Source: Pontibacter diazotrophicus
Lineage (GTDB): Bacteria > Bacteroidota > Bacteroidia > Cytophagales > Hymenobacteraceae
NCBI RefSeq assembly: GCF_003367245.1
Contig: NZ_QRGR01000012.1
Location: 62,001 to 126,000 of the forward strand
Length of the DNA: 64,000 nt
Direction of reading: 5' to 3'
In this document: piece by piece, positions 35,516-43,616 of the stretch
Position numbering within the stretch: position 1 is the first letter of the stretch
Layout: every line of letters begins with the position of its first letter
The notes under the pieces: model-generated
The model's input: only the letters and a program-made list of their open reading frames with translations
Databases searched by the model: none
What the model was told of the DNA's origin: nothing
Program-made: the position numbers and the translations under genes

Positions 35516-36442
35516 ATGAAGAAGCAAAACCTGCTCCTGCTTTTACTCCTATTATCATTCATGCCGTTCCCAAAAGCCTTTAGCCAGCAAATTCCGCTGG
35601 AAATACCCTTGTATAGCGGTAAGATACCAGGCGAAATCCCAGGTCCTGATGAAGAAACAGCGAGCAACGAAGGAGGCAGGCTGCGATACAGCAAAATCAG
35701 GAAACCAACCCTTTCGGTTTATCTTCCTCCGAAAGAAAAAGCAACGGGCACCGCAGTGGTGATTTGCCCGGGTGGCGGGTATTCCATCGTAGCGGCAGGT
35801 CATGAAGGGCACGACGTAGCAAAGAAGTTTAACGAGCAGGGAATTGCAGCCTTCGTATTGAAATACCGCTTACCTGATGCTAAAACCTCTTCACGTCCGG
35901 ATATTGCACCGCTGCAGGACGCCCAGCAGGCAATGCTTCTCATTCGTGAAAGAGCGAAGGAGTGGCAGGTTAATCCGGAGAAGTTGGGTATTATGGGATT
36001 TTCTGCCGGGGGGCATCTTGCCTCCACTGCTGGAACACATTTTCAGGAGTCTTCTGTACCTAACGCAGCTCAAACAAACCTGCGCCCGGACTTTATGCTG
36101 CTCCTATACCCTGTCATCAGCAGTGACAAAACATTTGCGCACCAGGGATCATTTGATAAGCTCTTAGGTACAGGTGCAACTGCAGACAGGCTCAATGAAT
36201 TCTCCAATGAGAAAGAAGTAACGGCACAGACGCCCCCAACATTTCTGGTGCATGCCTCGGACGATAAGGCAGTGCCGGTAAAAAACAGCATCGTCTTCTA
36301 CGAAGCCCTGCTGCAGCATGAGGTTCCTGCTGAGCTTCACATCTATCAGAATGGTGGCCATGGGTTCGGCCTAAACAATTCAACCACTTCAGATGCCTGG
36401 TTTGAGCGCGCCTTGAACTGGATGAAGAGTAACAAGTTTTGA
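35516..36442 (+). CDS. Secreted alpha/beta hydrolase (acetyl-xylan esterase-like)
   Basis: 308 residues. Signal peptide about 1-23 (ending AFSQ). AVVICPGGGY gives the oxyanion loop, GFSAGGHL holds the nucleophile Ser, HASDDKAVP the Asp, and NGGHGFG the His. The pattern matches the dienelactone-hydrolase-like/BD-FAE esterases that often carry xylanase-like annotations. Likely a periplasmic carbohydrate esterase; substrate not determinable. It is followed by an inverted GC-rich repeat. Confidence 0.88.
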   Translation: MKKQNLLLLLLLLSFMPFPKAFSQQIPLEIPLYSGKIPGEIPGPDEETASNEGGRLRYSKIRKPTLSVYLPPKEKATGTAVVICPGGGYSIVAAGHEGHDVAKKFNEQGIAAFVLKYRLPDAKTSSRPDIAPLQDAQQAMLLIRERAKEWQVNPEKLGIMGFSAGGHLASTAGTHFQESSVPNAAQTNLRPDFMLLLYPVISSDKTFAHQGSFDKLLGTGATADRLNEFSNEKEVTAQTPPTFLVHASDDKAVPVKNSIVFYEALLQHEVPAELHIYQNGGHGFGLNNSTTSDAWFERALNWMKSNKF

Positions 36443-36462
36443 AGTACCTGTCTCCTGCATTA

Positions 36463-36598
36463 GAAGATTGTCCCCTGGAGGGGACTGTAGGGGTGTAAAG
36501 TTTAGCAGTAAAGCTCCTGATATTTTTTGAGCTTACAGTAGTGTAGTATATCCACAAGTGTAAACACCCCTCTAGCTCCCCTCAAGGGGAGAATTGTC
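36463..36598. repeat. Inverted pair of GC-rich intergenic repeat units
   Basis: A unit with TGTCCCCTGGAGGGGACTGTAGGGGTGT (about 36468-36496) and an inverted relative with ACACCCCTCTAGCTCCCCTCAAGGGGA (about 36563-36591) flank about 65 bp of AT-rich DNA. Each unit is itself palindromic (CCCCTggAGGGG; CCCCTcaAGGGG). Related units occur at 15650-15715 and 20703-20757. A shared role as terminator of the esterase gene or as a mobile REP-like element is possible. Confidence 0.7.
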
Positions 36599-36694
36599 CT
36601 ATTTACCCTTTTCAGAAAAGATATGGGACAAGATAAGTTCTCCAGACGCGCACCCACTGTACATCACGGGATAAATTCCCGCGCCAGCATGCTT

Positions 36695-37357
36695 TTACTT
36701 AAACTGTAACTGAAGGTACTTAATAGGCAAACCTTCAGCGAGGTACCGTTTTTCATAGGTTGTATAAATCCCCATCGTGTGCTCCTGAAGGTCTGATTTA
36801 TAAAGGTCAGGTGTATGAAGCAGGCGTTCGATGTCACGCTTCTTTTCCTGCAGCACCTCAAGGGTATATTCGTACAAAGGGAGGTTATCTGTTTTTAGAT
36901 GGATAAGCCCGTCAGGCTTGAGTATGCTTTTGTAAAGGTTCAGGAAACGAGGAGATGTAAGTCTGCGTTTGATGTCCCGGTCGCGGGGGCGTGGGTCCGG
37001 GAAGGTGATCCATATCTCGTCTACTTCGTTCTCCGCAAAGTTCTCGTCTATTTGCTCAATGAAAGTTCGAAGAAAAGCTACATTCACCAGTTCCTTCTCC
37101 TCTGCCATGGTGCTTCCTTTCCAGAGACGTTCTCCTTTGATGTCGGAGCCAATAAAGTTTTTTTCAGGGAACAGTTGTGCCATGCCTACGGTATACTCTC
37201 CACGTCCACAACCTACTTCCAACACTATCGGGTTGTCGTTCTGAAAATGAACTTCTCTCCACTTCCCTTTTAGCTGCCCGTACAGTTCGTCCCCCGGTTC
37301 TATTACATTCTCCCGCTCACCGATAGCGGCAAATTTTGCTAATTTTGATCTAGCCAT
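36695..37357 (-). CDS. trmB: tRNA (guanine-N7-)-methyltransferase
   Basis: 220 residues. SAM-binding VLEVGCGRGEYTVGMA (about 47-62), IGSDIKGERLW, and ITFPDPRPRDRDIKRR, the TrmB signature, with LKTDNLPLYEYT near the end. It methylates G46 of tRNAs. It begins 3 bp after folC and is the last gene of the long operon from 46.8 kb. Confidence 0.96.
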   Translation of the reverse strand: MARSKLAKFAAIGERENVIEPGDELYGQLKGKWREVHFQNDNPIVLEVGCGRGEYTVGMAQLFPEKNFIGSDIKGERLWKGSTMAEEKELVNVAFLRTFIEQIDENFAENEVDEIWITFPDPRPRDRDIKRRLTSPRFLNLYKSILKPDGLIHLKTDNLPLYEYTLEVLQEKKRDIERLLHTPDLYKSDLQEHTMGIYTTYEKRYLAEGLPIKYLQLQFK

Positions 37358-37360
37358 TAC

Positions 37361-38653
37361 TTATAGTTCTTCAATCTCTGCGACCACAAAGGTACTACCT
37401 CCGATAAAAATAACCTCATCAGGTGCAGCATTTGCCTTCGCAGCTTTCACCGCCTCTGACACGGAAGTAAAAGCCTGACCAGACAAGCCTTCCATTATCG
37501 CCTTCTCCTTTAACTCCTGAGCAGGTAAGGCACGGGGAATATTTGCCTGGCAAAAATAGTAGGTGTACTGTGGTGGTAACAGCTTTAGAATACTGGTCAC
37601 ATCCTTGTCGTTGACAGCGCCGAACACCATGTGCACGTGCTTTGGTTTAAGTGCTTCCAGTTGCTTTACTATTTGTTTAAGTCCATCCTCATTATGGCCC
37701 GTATCACAGATAGTTAAGGGGGTTCTGCTTAAAACCTGCCACCGCCCCTTCAGGCCTGTGATGGCTTTGGCATTGGCCAGTCCTTTTCTTAGAGAGGTAT
37801 GAGTGATAGCATATCCTTTCTCATGTAAAAGTACCAGCGTCTGCAGCACACCCGGCAGGTTATATTTTTGGTAAAGCCCCCCCAGATCCAACTCTAAGCC
37901 AGGCAGAAAAGGCTTTTCCTCGCGGTATACCTGAAAAACCTGGCGCTCATTAGAGGCTTCTGTCAGCTCCACGCGAAAAAGGTCAGGTGCAAAGAACAAA
38001 GGAGCTCCTGCTTCCTCTGCCTTCGCTTCGAAAACCTCCTGTGCCTCCAACTGGCGCGTGCTGATAACGGCGGGCACACCTGTTTTTATGATTCCGGCTT
38101 TTTCAGTGGCAATAGCACTTATGGTGTCTCCAAGCAGTGCCTGGTGGTCGTATCCTATATTTGTAATCAGGGAAACCTCCGGCGTAATAATGTTTGTAGA
38201 ATCAAGGCGGCCACCAAGTCCTACCTCTATTACAGCGATGTCAACCTGCTCATCAGCAAAATATTTAAAAGCCAGCGCTACAGTCATTTCGAAAAAGGAA
38301 GGCTGGATGCTTTCGAACAAGGACTTGTGCTGCTGTACAAAATCTACGACATAGCCCTCAGGGACTTCCTGCCCATTCACGCGGACACGCTCAGTAAAAG
38401 ACTTTAGATGCGGTGAGGTATAGAGCCCCGTCTTGTAGCCGGACTCCTGCAGCACAGCTGCCAGCATATGAGAACTGCTGCCTTTGCCATTTGTACCCGC
38501 TACGTGTACTGTTTTGAATTGATGCTGCGGCTGCCCCAGTGCCTCACAAAGCGCAATGATATTGTCCAGGCTCTTCTTAAAAGCAGCATTGCCGATGCGG
38601 TGAAACATCGGCAATTGCTGGTATAAGTAATCAAGACACTCTTGATAAGTCAT
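37361..38653 (-). CDS. folC: Bifunctional dihydrofolate/folylpolyglutamate synthase
   Basis: 430 residues. Mur ligase-like fold with P-loop VAGTNGKGSSSHMLAAVL (about 49-66), YTSPHLKSFTERVRVNG, IEVGLGGRLDSTNII and the C-terminal CDTGHNEDGLKQ. It adds glutamate to folates. It lies 22 bp after the TonB-like gene and 3 bp before trmB. Confidence 0.96.
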   Translation of the reverse strand: MTYQECLDYLYQQLPMFHRIGNAAFKKSLDNIIALCEALGQPQHQFKTVHVAGTNGKGSSSHMLAAVLQESGYKTGLYTSPHLKSFTERVRVNGQEVPEGYVVDFVQQHKSLFESIQPSFFEMTVALAFKYFADEQVDIAVIEVGLGGRLDSTNIITPEVSLITNIGYDHQALLGDTISAIATEKAGIIKTGVPAVISTRQLEAQEVFEAKAEEAGAPLFFAPDLFRVELTEASNERQVFQVYREEKPFLPGLELDLGGLYQKYNLPGVLQTLVLLHEKGYAITHTSLRKGLANAKAITGLKGRWQVLSRTPLTICDTGHNEDGLKQIVKQLEALKPKHVHMVFGAVNDKDVTSILKLLPPQYTYYFCQANIPRALPAQELKEKAIMEGLSGQAFTSVSEAVKAAKANAAPDEVIFIGGSTFVVAEIEEL

Positions 38654-38675
38654 AAATGTAAATAATATTAACTGC

Positions 38676-39596
38676 CTAGCGGGAGGTAATACGGAATGTT
38701 ACCTGGCCGGAGGCTCCTGCATTAGACGATCCTCCACCCGTACGACTGAAAGTTGTTTTCTGAAGCTGTGATTTATACCAGGCTACTACCTGTGGAGACA
38801 CGTTGCTTTCTATCACCTTCACCCCTGTCAGGTTACCATCCGCATCTATTTGGATAGCGAATTTTACGATTCCTGTTTCGTTGCTGTATGGGTCTTTTCT
38901 GGGTTCGATATCATAGCGCCAGCCCTGCATATCCAGTGAGCCTCCAGCGCCACCACCGGCTTTGCCGTAAAGTGACTTGGCGTCTACCTTTCCTTCCGGA
39001 CTTCCTTTATCACCTACAGCACCGTCGTCGTCACCATTGTTGTTGCCTGTTGCAGCATCAGAAGAGCCGCTTTTACCATTACCCGTGCTAGTAGTTGGCT
39101 TGCCAGGGTAAAGCGAACGAGGCTTCTCAGGCTCCTTCTTAACAACTTCCTCTGTTGGTTCAGCTTTTGGCTGCGGCTTCACTTCCTCTTTTGTTGGCTG
39201 AGGCTTCGGCTGTGGCTTTACTACCTCCTTCACAGAAACAGGAGCCTCTGCTGTGGTGGTTGTCACTTTAGGTGTTTCAACAGGTTGTGGCGGAGATGGC
39301 GGTGTTGCCTTGGCTACAGGCTGCGGTTCCGGTAACGGATCAGGCTGTGTAGGTGCCGGTTTGCTATCCTCTACGTTCTTCGACTCGTTTGCTGCAGCCG
39401 TTGTCTGTACGTCTCCGCTACCTGCGGCATCCATACCAAAATTAAGTTCAATGCCAAAATTAGGTGCTGGCGGATCAGGAGCCCGCCATGCCAGCATAAA
39501 AATCAGAAAAAGCACAAGCAGCACGTGCATGCCAATGCTAACGCCGGCAGCAATGCGCTTGTTCTTCTCTTCTTCATGTGATTGGGCAATTGCCAT
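38676..39596 (-). CDS. TonB/TolA-like energy transducer
   Basis: 306 residues. A cytoplasmic N-end, one membrane segment (about 15-37), then a long Pro/Lys/Glu/Thr-rich periplasmic spacer with PQPKPQPTKEEVKPQPKAEP repeats and a Gly/Asn/Asp-rich linker. A C-terminal domain of about 80 residues (VKFAIQIDADGNLTGVKVIESN...QVTFRI) resembles TonB C-terminal domains. It transduces ion-motive force from ExbB/ExbD to the outer membrane. Context with the SPOR and TPR genes suggests a Tol-like envelope role more than nutrient uptake. Confidence 0.88.
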   Translation of the reverse strand: MAIAQSHEEEKNKRIAAGVSIGMHVLLVLFLIFMLAWRAPDPPAPNFGIELNFGMDAAGSGDVQTTAAANESKNVEDSKPAPTQPDPLPEPQPVAKATPPSPPQPVETPKVTTTTAEAPVSVKEVVKPQPKPQPTKEEVKPQPKAEPTEEVVKKEPEKPRSLYPGKPTTSTGNGKSGSSDAATGNNNGDDDGAVGDKGSPEGKVDAKSLYGKAGGGAGGSLDMQGWRYDIEPRKDPYSNETGIVKFAIQIDADGNLTGVKVIESNVSPQVVAWYKSQLQKTTFSRTGGGSSNAGASGQVTFRITSR

Positions 39597-39606
39597 AGTT
39601 TTATTC

Positions 39607-40002
39607 TTATTCTGCCGGCACGGTGGCCAGCGTTACACTTGCGTTGAGATTTTTTGCAATACCTGCCACCCTTGCCAGGTGCTCCACAGGCACGCTCTTA
39701 TCTACGTGTAACACCACGGCGCCCTCCTCTGTTCCCTGCAGCAGTGCGGTTAGTTGCGGCTCTATATCCTCCGGAGCTATTTGCTTGTCATTCAAAAAGT
39801 ATTCCAGGTCTTCACTTATCGTGATGCTGATTTTCTGCATCACGATATCAGAGGTCTTACTGCTTGGCAGGCTAACCGGCAAACCGGAAGGCGTTACGAA
39901 GTTAGACGTAAGCATGAAAAATATGAGCAACAGGAAAATGATGTCCGTCATGGACGACATGCTGAACTCGGCGTTAATCCTGTTTTTAGAGCGAATATTC
40001 AT
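39607..40002 (-). CDS. ExbD/TolR-family protein
   Basis: 131 residues. One membrane helix near residues 18-38 with the conserved Asp20 (SMTDIIFLLLIFFML) that carries protons in ExbD/TolR. A periplasmic domain follows (LPVSLPSSKTSDI ... VVLHVDKSVPVEHLARV). Works with ExbB-type partners to harness ion-motive force. It is 8 bp after exbB and 10 bp before the TonB-like gene. Confidence 0.93.
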   Translation of the reverse strand: MNIRSKNRINAEFSMSSMTDIIFLLLIFFMLTSNFVTPSGLPVSLPSSKTSDIVMQKISITISEDLEYFLNDKQIAPEDIEPQLTALLQGTEEGAVVLHVDKSVPVEHLARVAGIAKNLNASVTLATVPAE

Positions 40003-40010
40003 TCCTTAAC

Positions 40011-40715
40011 TTAAAGCTGTGGTTCCTGTAATACATCAAGAAACTCAATAGAAGAGTATTCCATCGCATGCACAATGCTGTCGATTTTAGATACCAGGTA
40101 GTTGTAGCCAACATAAGCAGGCAGACCAATGATAAGTCCGGTGGCTGTTGTTACCATGGCTTCATAGATACCGCTTGATAGTAGCTTCGGGCTTACAGAA
40201 CCCTCTGCTTGTGCAATAGCAATAAAGGCGCCAATCATACCTGTTACGGTTCCAAGGAAGCCAAGCATTGGCGCGGCACCTGCAATAGTAGCCAGGGCAG
40301 AAAGGTTTTTCTCCAGGCGGCTGATTTCAATCTTGCCCACGTTTTCGATAGAAGTCTCTATGTTCTTCAGTGGGTTTCCAATGCGGGTCAGGCCTTTCTC
40401 CAGCATGTGTGATACAGGCGTGTTTGTCTGGGCGCACAGCATTTTAGCACCAGTGATATCACCGGCCAACACCATTTTCTTAATTCGCTCGTTGAAGCCG
40501 TCCGGGTTTTTGGCGGCTTTTTTCAGGGTAAGGAAGCGCTCTACAAAGATGTAAATGGCAGCAAGAGAAAGCAGGGCAAGCGGGATCATAGCCCAGCCAC
40601 CTGCTAACGCCAGGTCAATAAGCCTTACAGATTCTGGTCCTGCTTCGGCTCCCTCAGCAAGGGCTGCAGTTGTATCAGCAGCAGTAGTCGTGATTTGTAA
40701 TAAGAGTGAGGTCAT
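40011..40715 (-). CDS. MotA/TolQ/ExbB-family proton channel protein
   Basis: 234 residues. Three membrane segments (about 30-52, 135-160, 178-200) flank the conserved ATIAGAAPMLGFLGTVTGMI motif of ExbB/TolQ. It forms the pentameric proton channel with the ExbD partner. It starts 1 bp after the SPOR protein gene, so it is tightly coupled to it. Confidence 0.94.
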   Translation of the reverse strand: MTSLLLQITTTAADTTAALAEGAEAGPESVRLIDLALAGGWAMIPLALLSLAAIYIFVERFLTLKKAAKNPDGFNERIKKMVLAGDITGAKMLCAQTNTPVSHMLEKGLTRIGNPLKNIETSIENVGKIEISRLEKNLSALATIAGAAPMLGFLGTVTGMIGAFIAIAQAEGSVSPKLLSSGIYEAMVTTATGLIIGLPAYVGYNYLVSKIDSIVHAMEYSSIEFLDVLQEPQL

Positions 40716-40716
40716 G

Positions 40717-41871
40717 TTAGTAATTAAGTACCCAAATAGTTTCTCCGAATGATTTTTTGTAATTGTTGAGGACCGCTTTTGCTTCGTCTGCCGTTGCGAA
40801 ATCAGCTACTGAGACACGGTATAACTTGCTGTTAGGCCCAGGTGTCAGCATTTTAGAATCATGGCCAGCCGTGCGGGCTGCGTCACGTCTTACGGCTGCG
40901 TTTTCAGTTGTAGAATAACCACCTATGATGATGTAAGAACGTCCGCTTTTCTCATTAATTGTGAGCACCGGCTCTGCTGGCTTTACCTCTTTCACAGGCA
41001 CAACCACTTCTTCTTTAACCTCCTCATTTTGTTGCTCTTCAGGCATAAAGACTAAAGAGGCACTTGCACTATCAGCCGTTAAAAAGGTTTGTTCCTCCAA
41101 AGCAGGCTGCTGCTGCTCTAATACAACAGCAGTAGCTTCCTGAGGAAGGATGGCAGCGTAGGTTGCAACACGCTCCTCTCCTGTAACAGGCACATAACCT
41201 GAAGCATACCTGGTAATGTCTCCAGTGTTGCTCGAGGTATAACTTGCGTTAACCAGCATGATGGGGTTGAGGCTGCTTAAATTATAATCTGCCTGAAGTG
41301 ACAGAAAGTATAAAGCAGACCCTGTTAAACCGGCTAGTGCCAGGCCTGCTGCCACATTATAAGCCCGCTTCAGGCGCTTGCGCAGTGGCTGCTTTTCTTT
41401 TGCATGCTCCTGCTGACGCTCTTTAATAAGCGTACGCAGCACCGCAGGCTCCTCCACCCGCACAGGGCGTGCCACCAGCTCAGGCAAACCAAAGCTGGCA
41501 TCCAGCAGGTTTTCGCCTTCTACATATTCAAATTCCAGTTTGTGCTCCGGGTTATACCTGAAAACCCCGATTTCCTGCAGTTCAAACCGGTTCTCTGCAT
41601 GCAACGTAGTTTTAGCCTGCTGAACAAAGGATGTCACCAATTGCTGCGCCTCCTCTTTTGAGATGTTGTTCTGATAGGCGATGGTGCTGATAAGCAAGCC
41701 ATCGTTCAGAACGAGCTTCTCATTGAAAGCAATTTTTTTGGAGGGCGGAGCAAATGAATGCTTCACCGGATTGATTTTAGCTGACACATACCGTGTAATC
41801 AAGCCCCCAAACTCAGGGATGATGACACAGTCGTGATCATAGAGCAGTGACTTAATATGCTTTGCAACCAT
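40717..41871 (-). CDS. HU-CCDC81 and SPOR domain bitopic membrane protein
   Basis: 384 residues from ATG 41871 (an in-frame TTG six bases upstream is less likely). The N-terminal half (about 1-125) has the HU/IHF-like CCDC81 pattern: IKSLLYDHDCVIIPEFGGLI, then ANRFELQEIGVFRYN-type segments. One membrane helix is at about 171-191. An acidic/Pro-rich periplasmic linker leads to a C-terminal SPOR domain (about 310-384, SYIIIGGYSTTENA ... VSVADFATADEA), which in other proteins binds denuded glycan strands at the division septum. Between the barrel gene (6 bp away) and exbB (1 bp away). This suggests a septal trans-envelope complex. Confidence 0.88.
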   Translation of the reverse strand: MVAKHIKSLLYDHDCVIIPEFGGLITRYVSAKINPVKHSFAPPSKKIAFNEKLVLNDGLLISTIAYQNNISKEEAQQLVTSFVQQAKTTLHAENRFELQEIGVFRYNPEHKLEFEYVEGENLLDASFGLPELVARPVRVEEPAVLRTLIKERQQEHAKEKQPLRKRLKRAYNVAAGLALAGLTGSALYFLSLQADYNLSSLNPIMLVNASYTSSNTGDITRYASGYVPVTGEERVATYAAILPQEATAVVLEQQQPALEEQTFLTADSASASLVFMPEEQQNEEVKEEVVVPVKEVKPAEPVLTINEKSGRSYIIIGGYSTTENAAVRRDAARTAGHDSKMLTPGPNSKLYRVSVADFATADEAKAVLNNYKKSFGETIWVLNY

Positions 41872-41877
41872 AAGCAA

Positions 41878-43572
41878 TTAGAATGAGTAAGTAACGCCTC
41901 CTATTATATTGATACCTCTGCTTGGGTAATTCACGAACCTTTCGTACTTCTGCCCAAGTAGATTGTTAGCCATTAGAAAAATGGTAAAGTTGTTTGTAAA
42001 ACGATAGTCCGCCTTCAGATTCAGGTCTACTATCGTATCCGTTTCACGCAACTCTGAAGTGCCGTCAGCACGGTGCACGCGTCCGAATGAACTCCCAATA
42101 TAGTAAAGTTCTGAATTAAAGAGAATCTTATCATAGAAGTTGTAGGTGCCATAAATGCTTGACATCAGCGACGGACGATGAAAGGGTTTCTCTAACTCAT
42201 CGGTGTTATAGCTGTTATAATCAGCCTTTACACCCAGTCTGATTTCGTCAGAATAATTAAAGGAAGCCTCGGTATAAAAATTCAACACATTTGTTACGCC
42301 ATCATCATACACCAGGTCAAACTTAGCGGGATCAAGCGGAGAATTGTTGAAGAAGTACAGGTTGCGGTAGTTCTGGTAAGCCACCCGGGCGTTTAACTGC
42401 ACATAATTCGCCAGGTTTGCCTGAAAACCACCGTAAATCTCCAGTCCTTTGTTGATATCCGCTACGTTCACATTCGGTGCAAGCCAGGGATTCTCCTGAG
42501 TCAGCTGATATAAAGTAACTCTTTCTAGATCACCACCTATACCAGCGTAAATCAGCAGGTTACCTTCAATTGGCTCAAGGCCAACACGCACCATCGGGTA
42601 AATATTAAACTTACGCGCATTAGCCACTGTGTCGCCGGTATAGGCTACTTTAGCACCTAACGTGAGGCGAATAGCATTTAACTGGCGCTCGTACGCCGTG
42701 TTCAGTTTAAAGAAATTACGGCTGACAGTGGCAGAGTCCTTGTGTGACAGGAAGGAAAGGTCAGCATCTACTCTAAAAGCAGACATATCATCGATGCCAT
42801 ACTCACTGCGCAGTTTAAGAGCGAGGTTGCTTTCGCTCATGTCATAGCGGTCGTTCAGGTAGCGGAACTGTGCATCCCCCCTGAATTGAAAAGGAGCCCC
42901 TGATGTCTGGTTGTGTAAAAAGCCTTCTGCGGATACCCTGTTAAACACCTGCCGGATAGAATCCTTCTCCACCTCCTGGTCTCCCTCCAGCAAAGGCTCA
43001 TACCCATAGAAGTGGTATTTGTCACGGCCATACTTCAGCTTGCCACCAACTGTCATGTCGCGCAGGTATCGCTCGCCATGCACGCTGATGTCGGAATTGG
43101 CTACAGCAGAATTGCCTTTGTCTACAGGTCCGCGGGCGGAAGCGATGTGACTCACTTCTGCACCAATGTCTGAGGTTTCGCTGCGCTTGTTATGGAAATA
43201 GCCTTTTAGGTACAGGGACGCATAGTTTCCGATGCCACCTTTCAGGTAATTGCCATACAGCTTTGTTAGCTCATCCTGTTTTATCGTGAGTACGCGCATT
43301 TGCAGGTCAATGTCCTGCGAAGGCAAACGATAATCAACGAAACGGTAGCGCACATTGCGGTCGCCGGTCTCGGGCGGGTCAATACGAAACTTCTCGAAGT
43401 TACGGGCAGCCTGTGGCAGTTCAATGACCCGGTTCTTCTCTACTATTACCTCGGCATCCTCCAGTTTAGCTCCTTCGCCCCATCCCTGCGTTTGCGCCTG
43501 CACATTATTCTGATAGCTGTACCCTACACACAACACAATAGCAAGTGAGGCTAATCTTATTTTATTTTTCAT
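41878..43572 (-). CDS. Outer-membrane beta-barrel protein (TonB-dependent receptor-like, no plug)
   Basis: 564 residues. Signal peptide about 1-26 (ending NVQAQ), then beta-hairpin repeats throughout and a terminal GGVTYSF with C-terminal Phe, the usual barrel ending. The C-terminal region (NNFTIFLMANNLLGQKYERF) is like TonB receptor barrels, but no plug or carboxypeptidase-like domain is evident. It lies 44 bp after the TPR gene and 6 bp before the SPOR gene. It may be the outer-membrane anchor of the complex. Confidence 0.8.
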   Translation of the reverse strand: MKNKIRLASLAIVLCVGYSYQNNVQAQTQGWGEGAKLEDAEVIVEKNRVIELPQAARNFEKFRIDPPETGDRNVRYRFVDYRLPSQDIDLQMRVLTIKQDELTKLYGNYLKGGIGNYASLYLKGYFHNKRSETSDIGAEVSHIASARGPVDKGNSAVANSDISVHGERYLRDMTVGGKLKYGRDKYHFYGYEPLLEGDQEVEKDSIRQVFNRVSAEGFLHNQTSGAPFQFRGDAQFRYLNDRYDMSESNLALKLRSEYGIDDMSAFRVDADLSFLSHKDSATVSRNFFKLNTAYERQLNAIRLTLGAKVAYTGDTVANARKFNIYPMVRVGLEPIEGNLLIYAGIGGDLERVTLYQLTQENPWLAPNVNVADINKGLEIYGGFQANLANYVQLNARVAYQNYRNLYFFNNSPLDPAKFDLVYDDGVTNVLNFYTEASFNYSDEIRLGVKADYNSYNTDELEKPFHRPSLMSSIYGTYNFYDKILFNSELYYIGSSFGRVHRADGTSELRETDTIVDLNLKADYRFTNNFTIFLMANNLLGQKYERFVNYPSRGINIIGGVTYSF

Positions 43573-43616
43573 GATGATGATCCTGTTCTAAAATAACTGA
43601 TGTTTAACTCCTTCTC

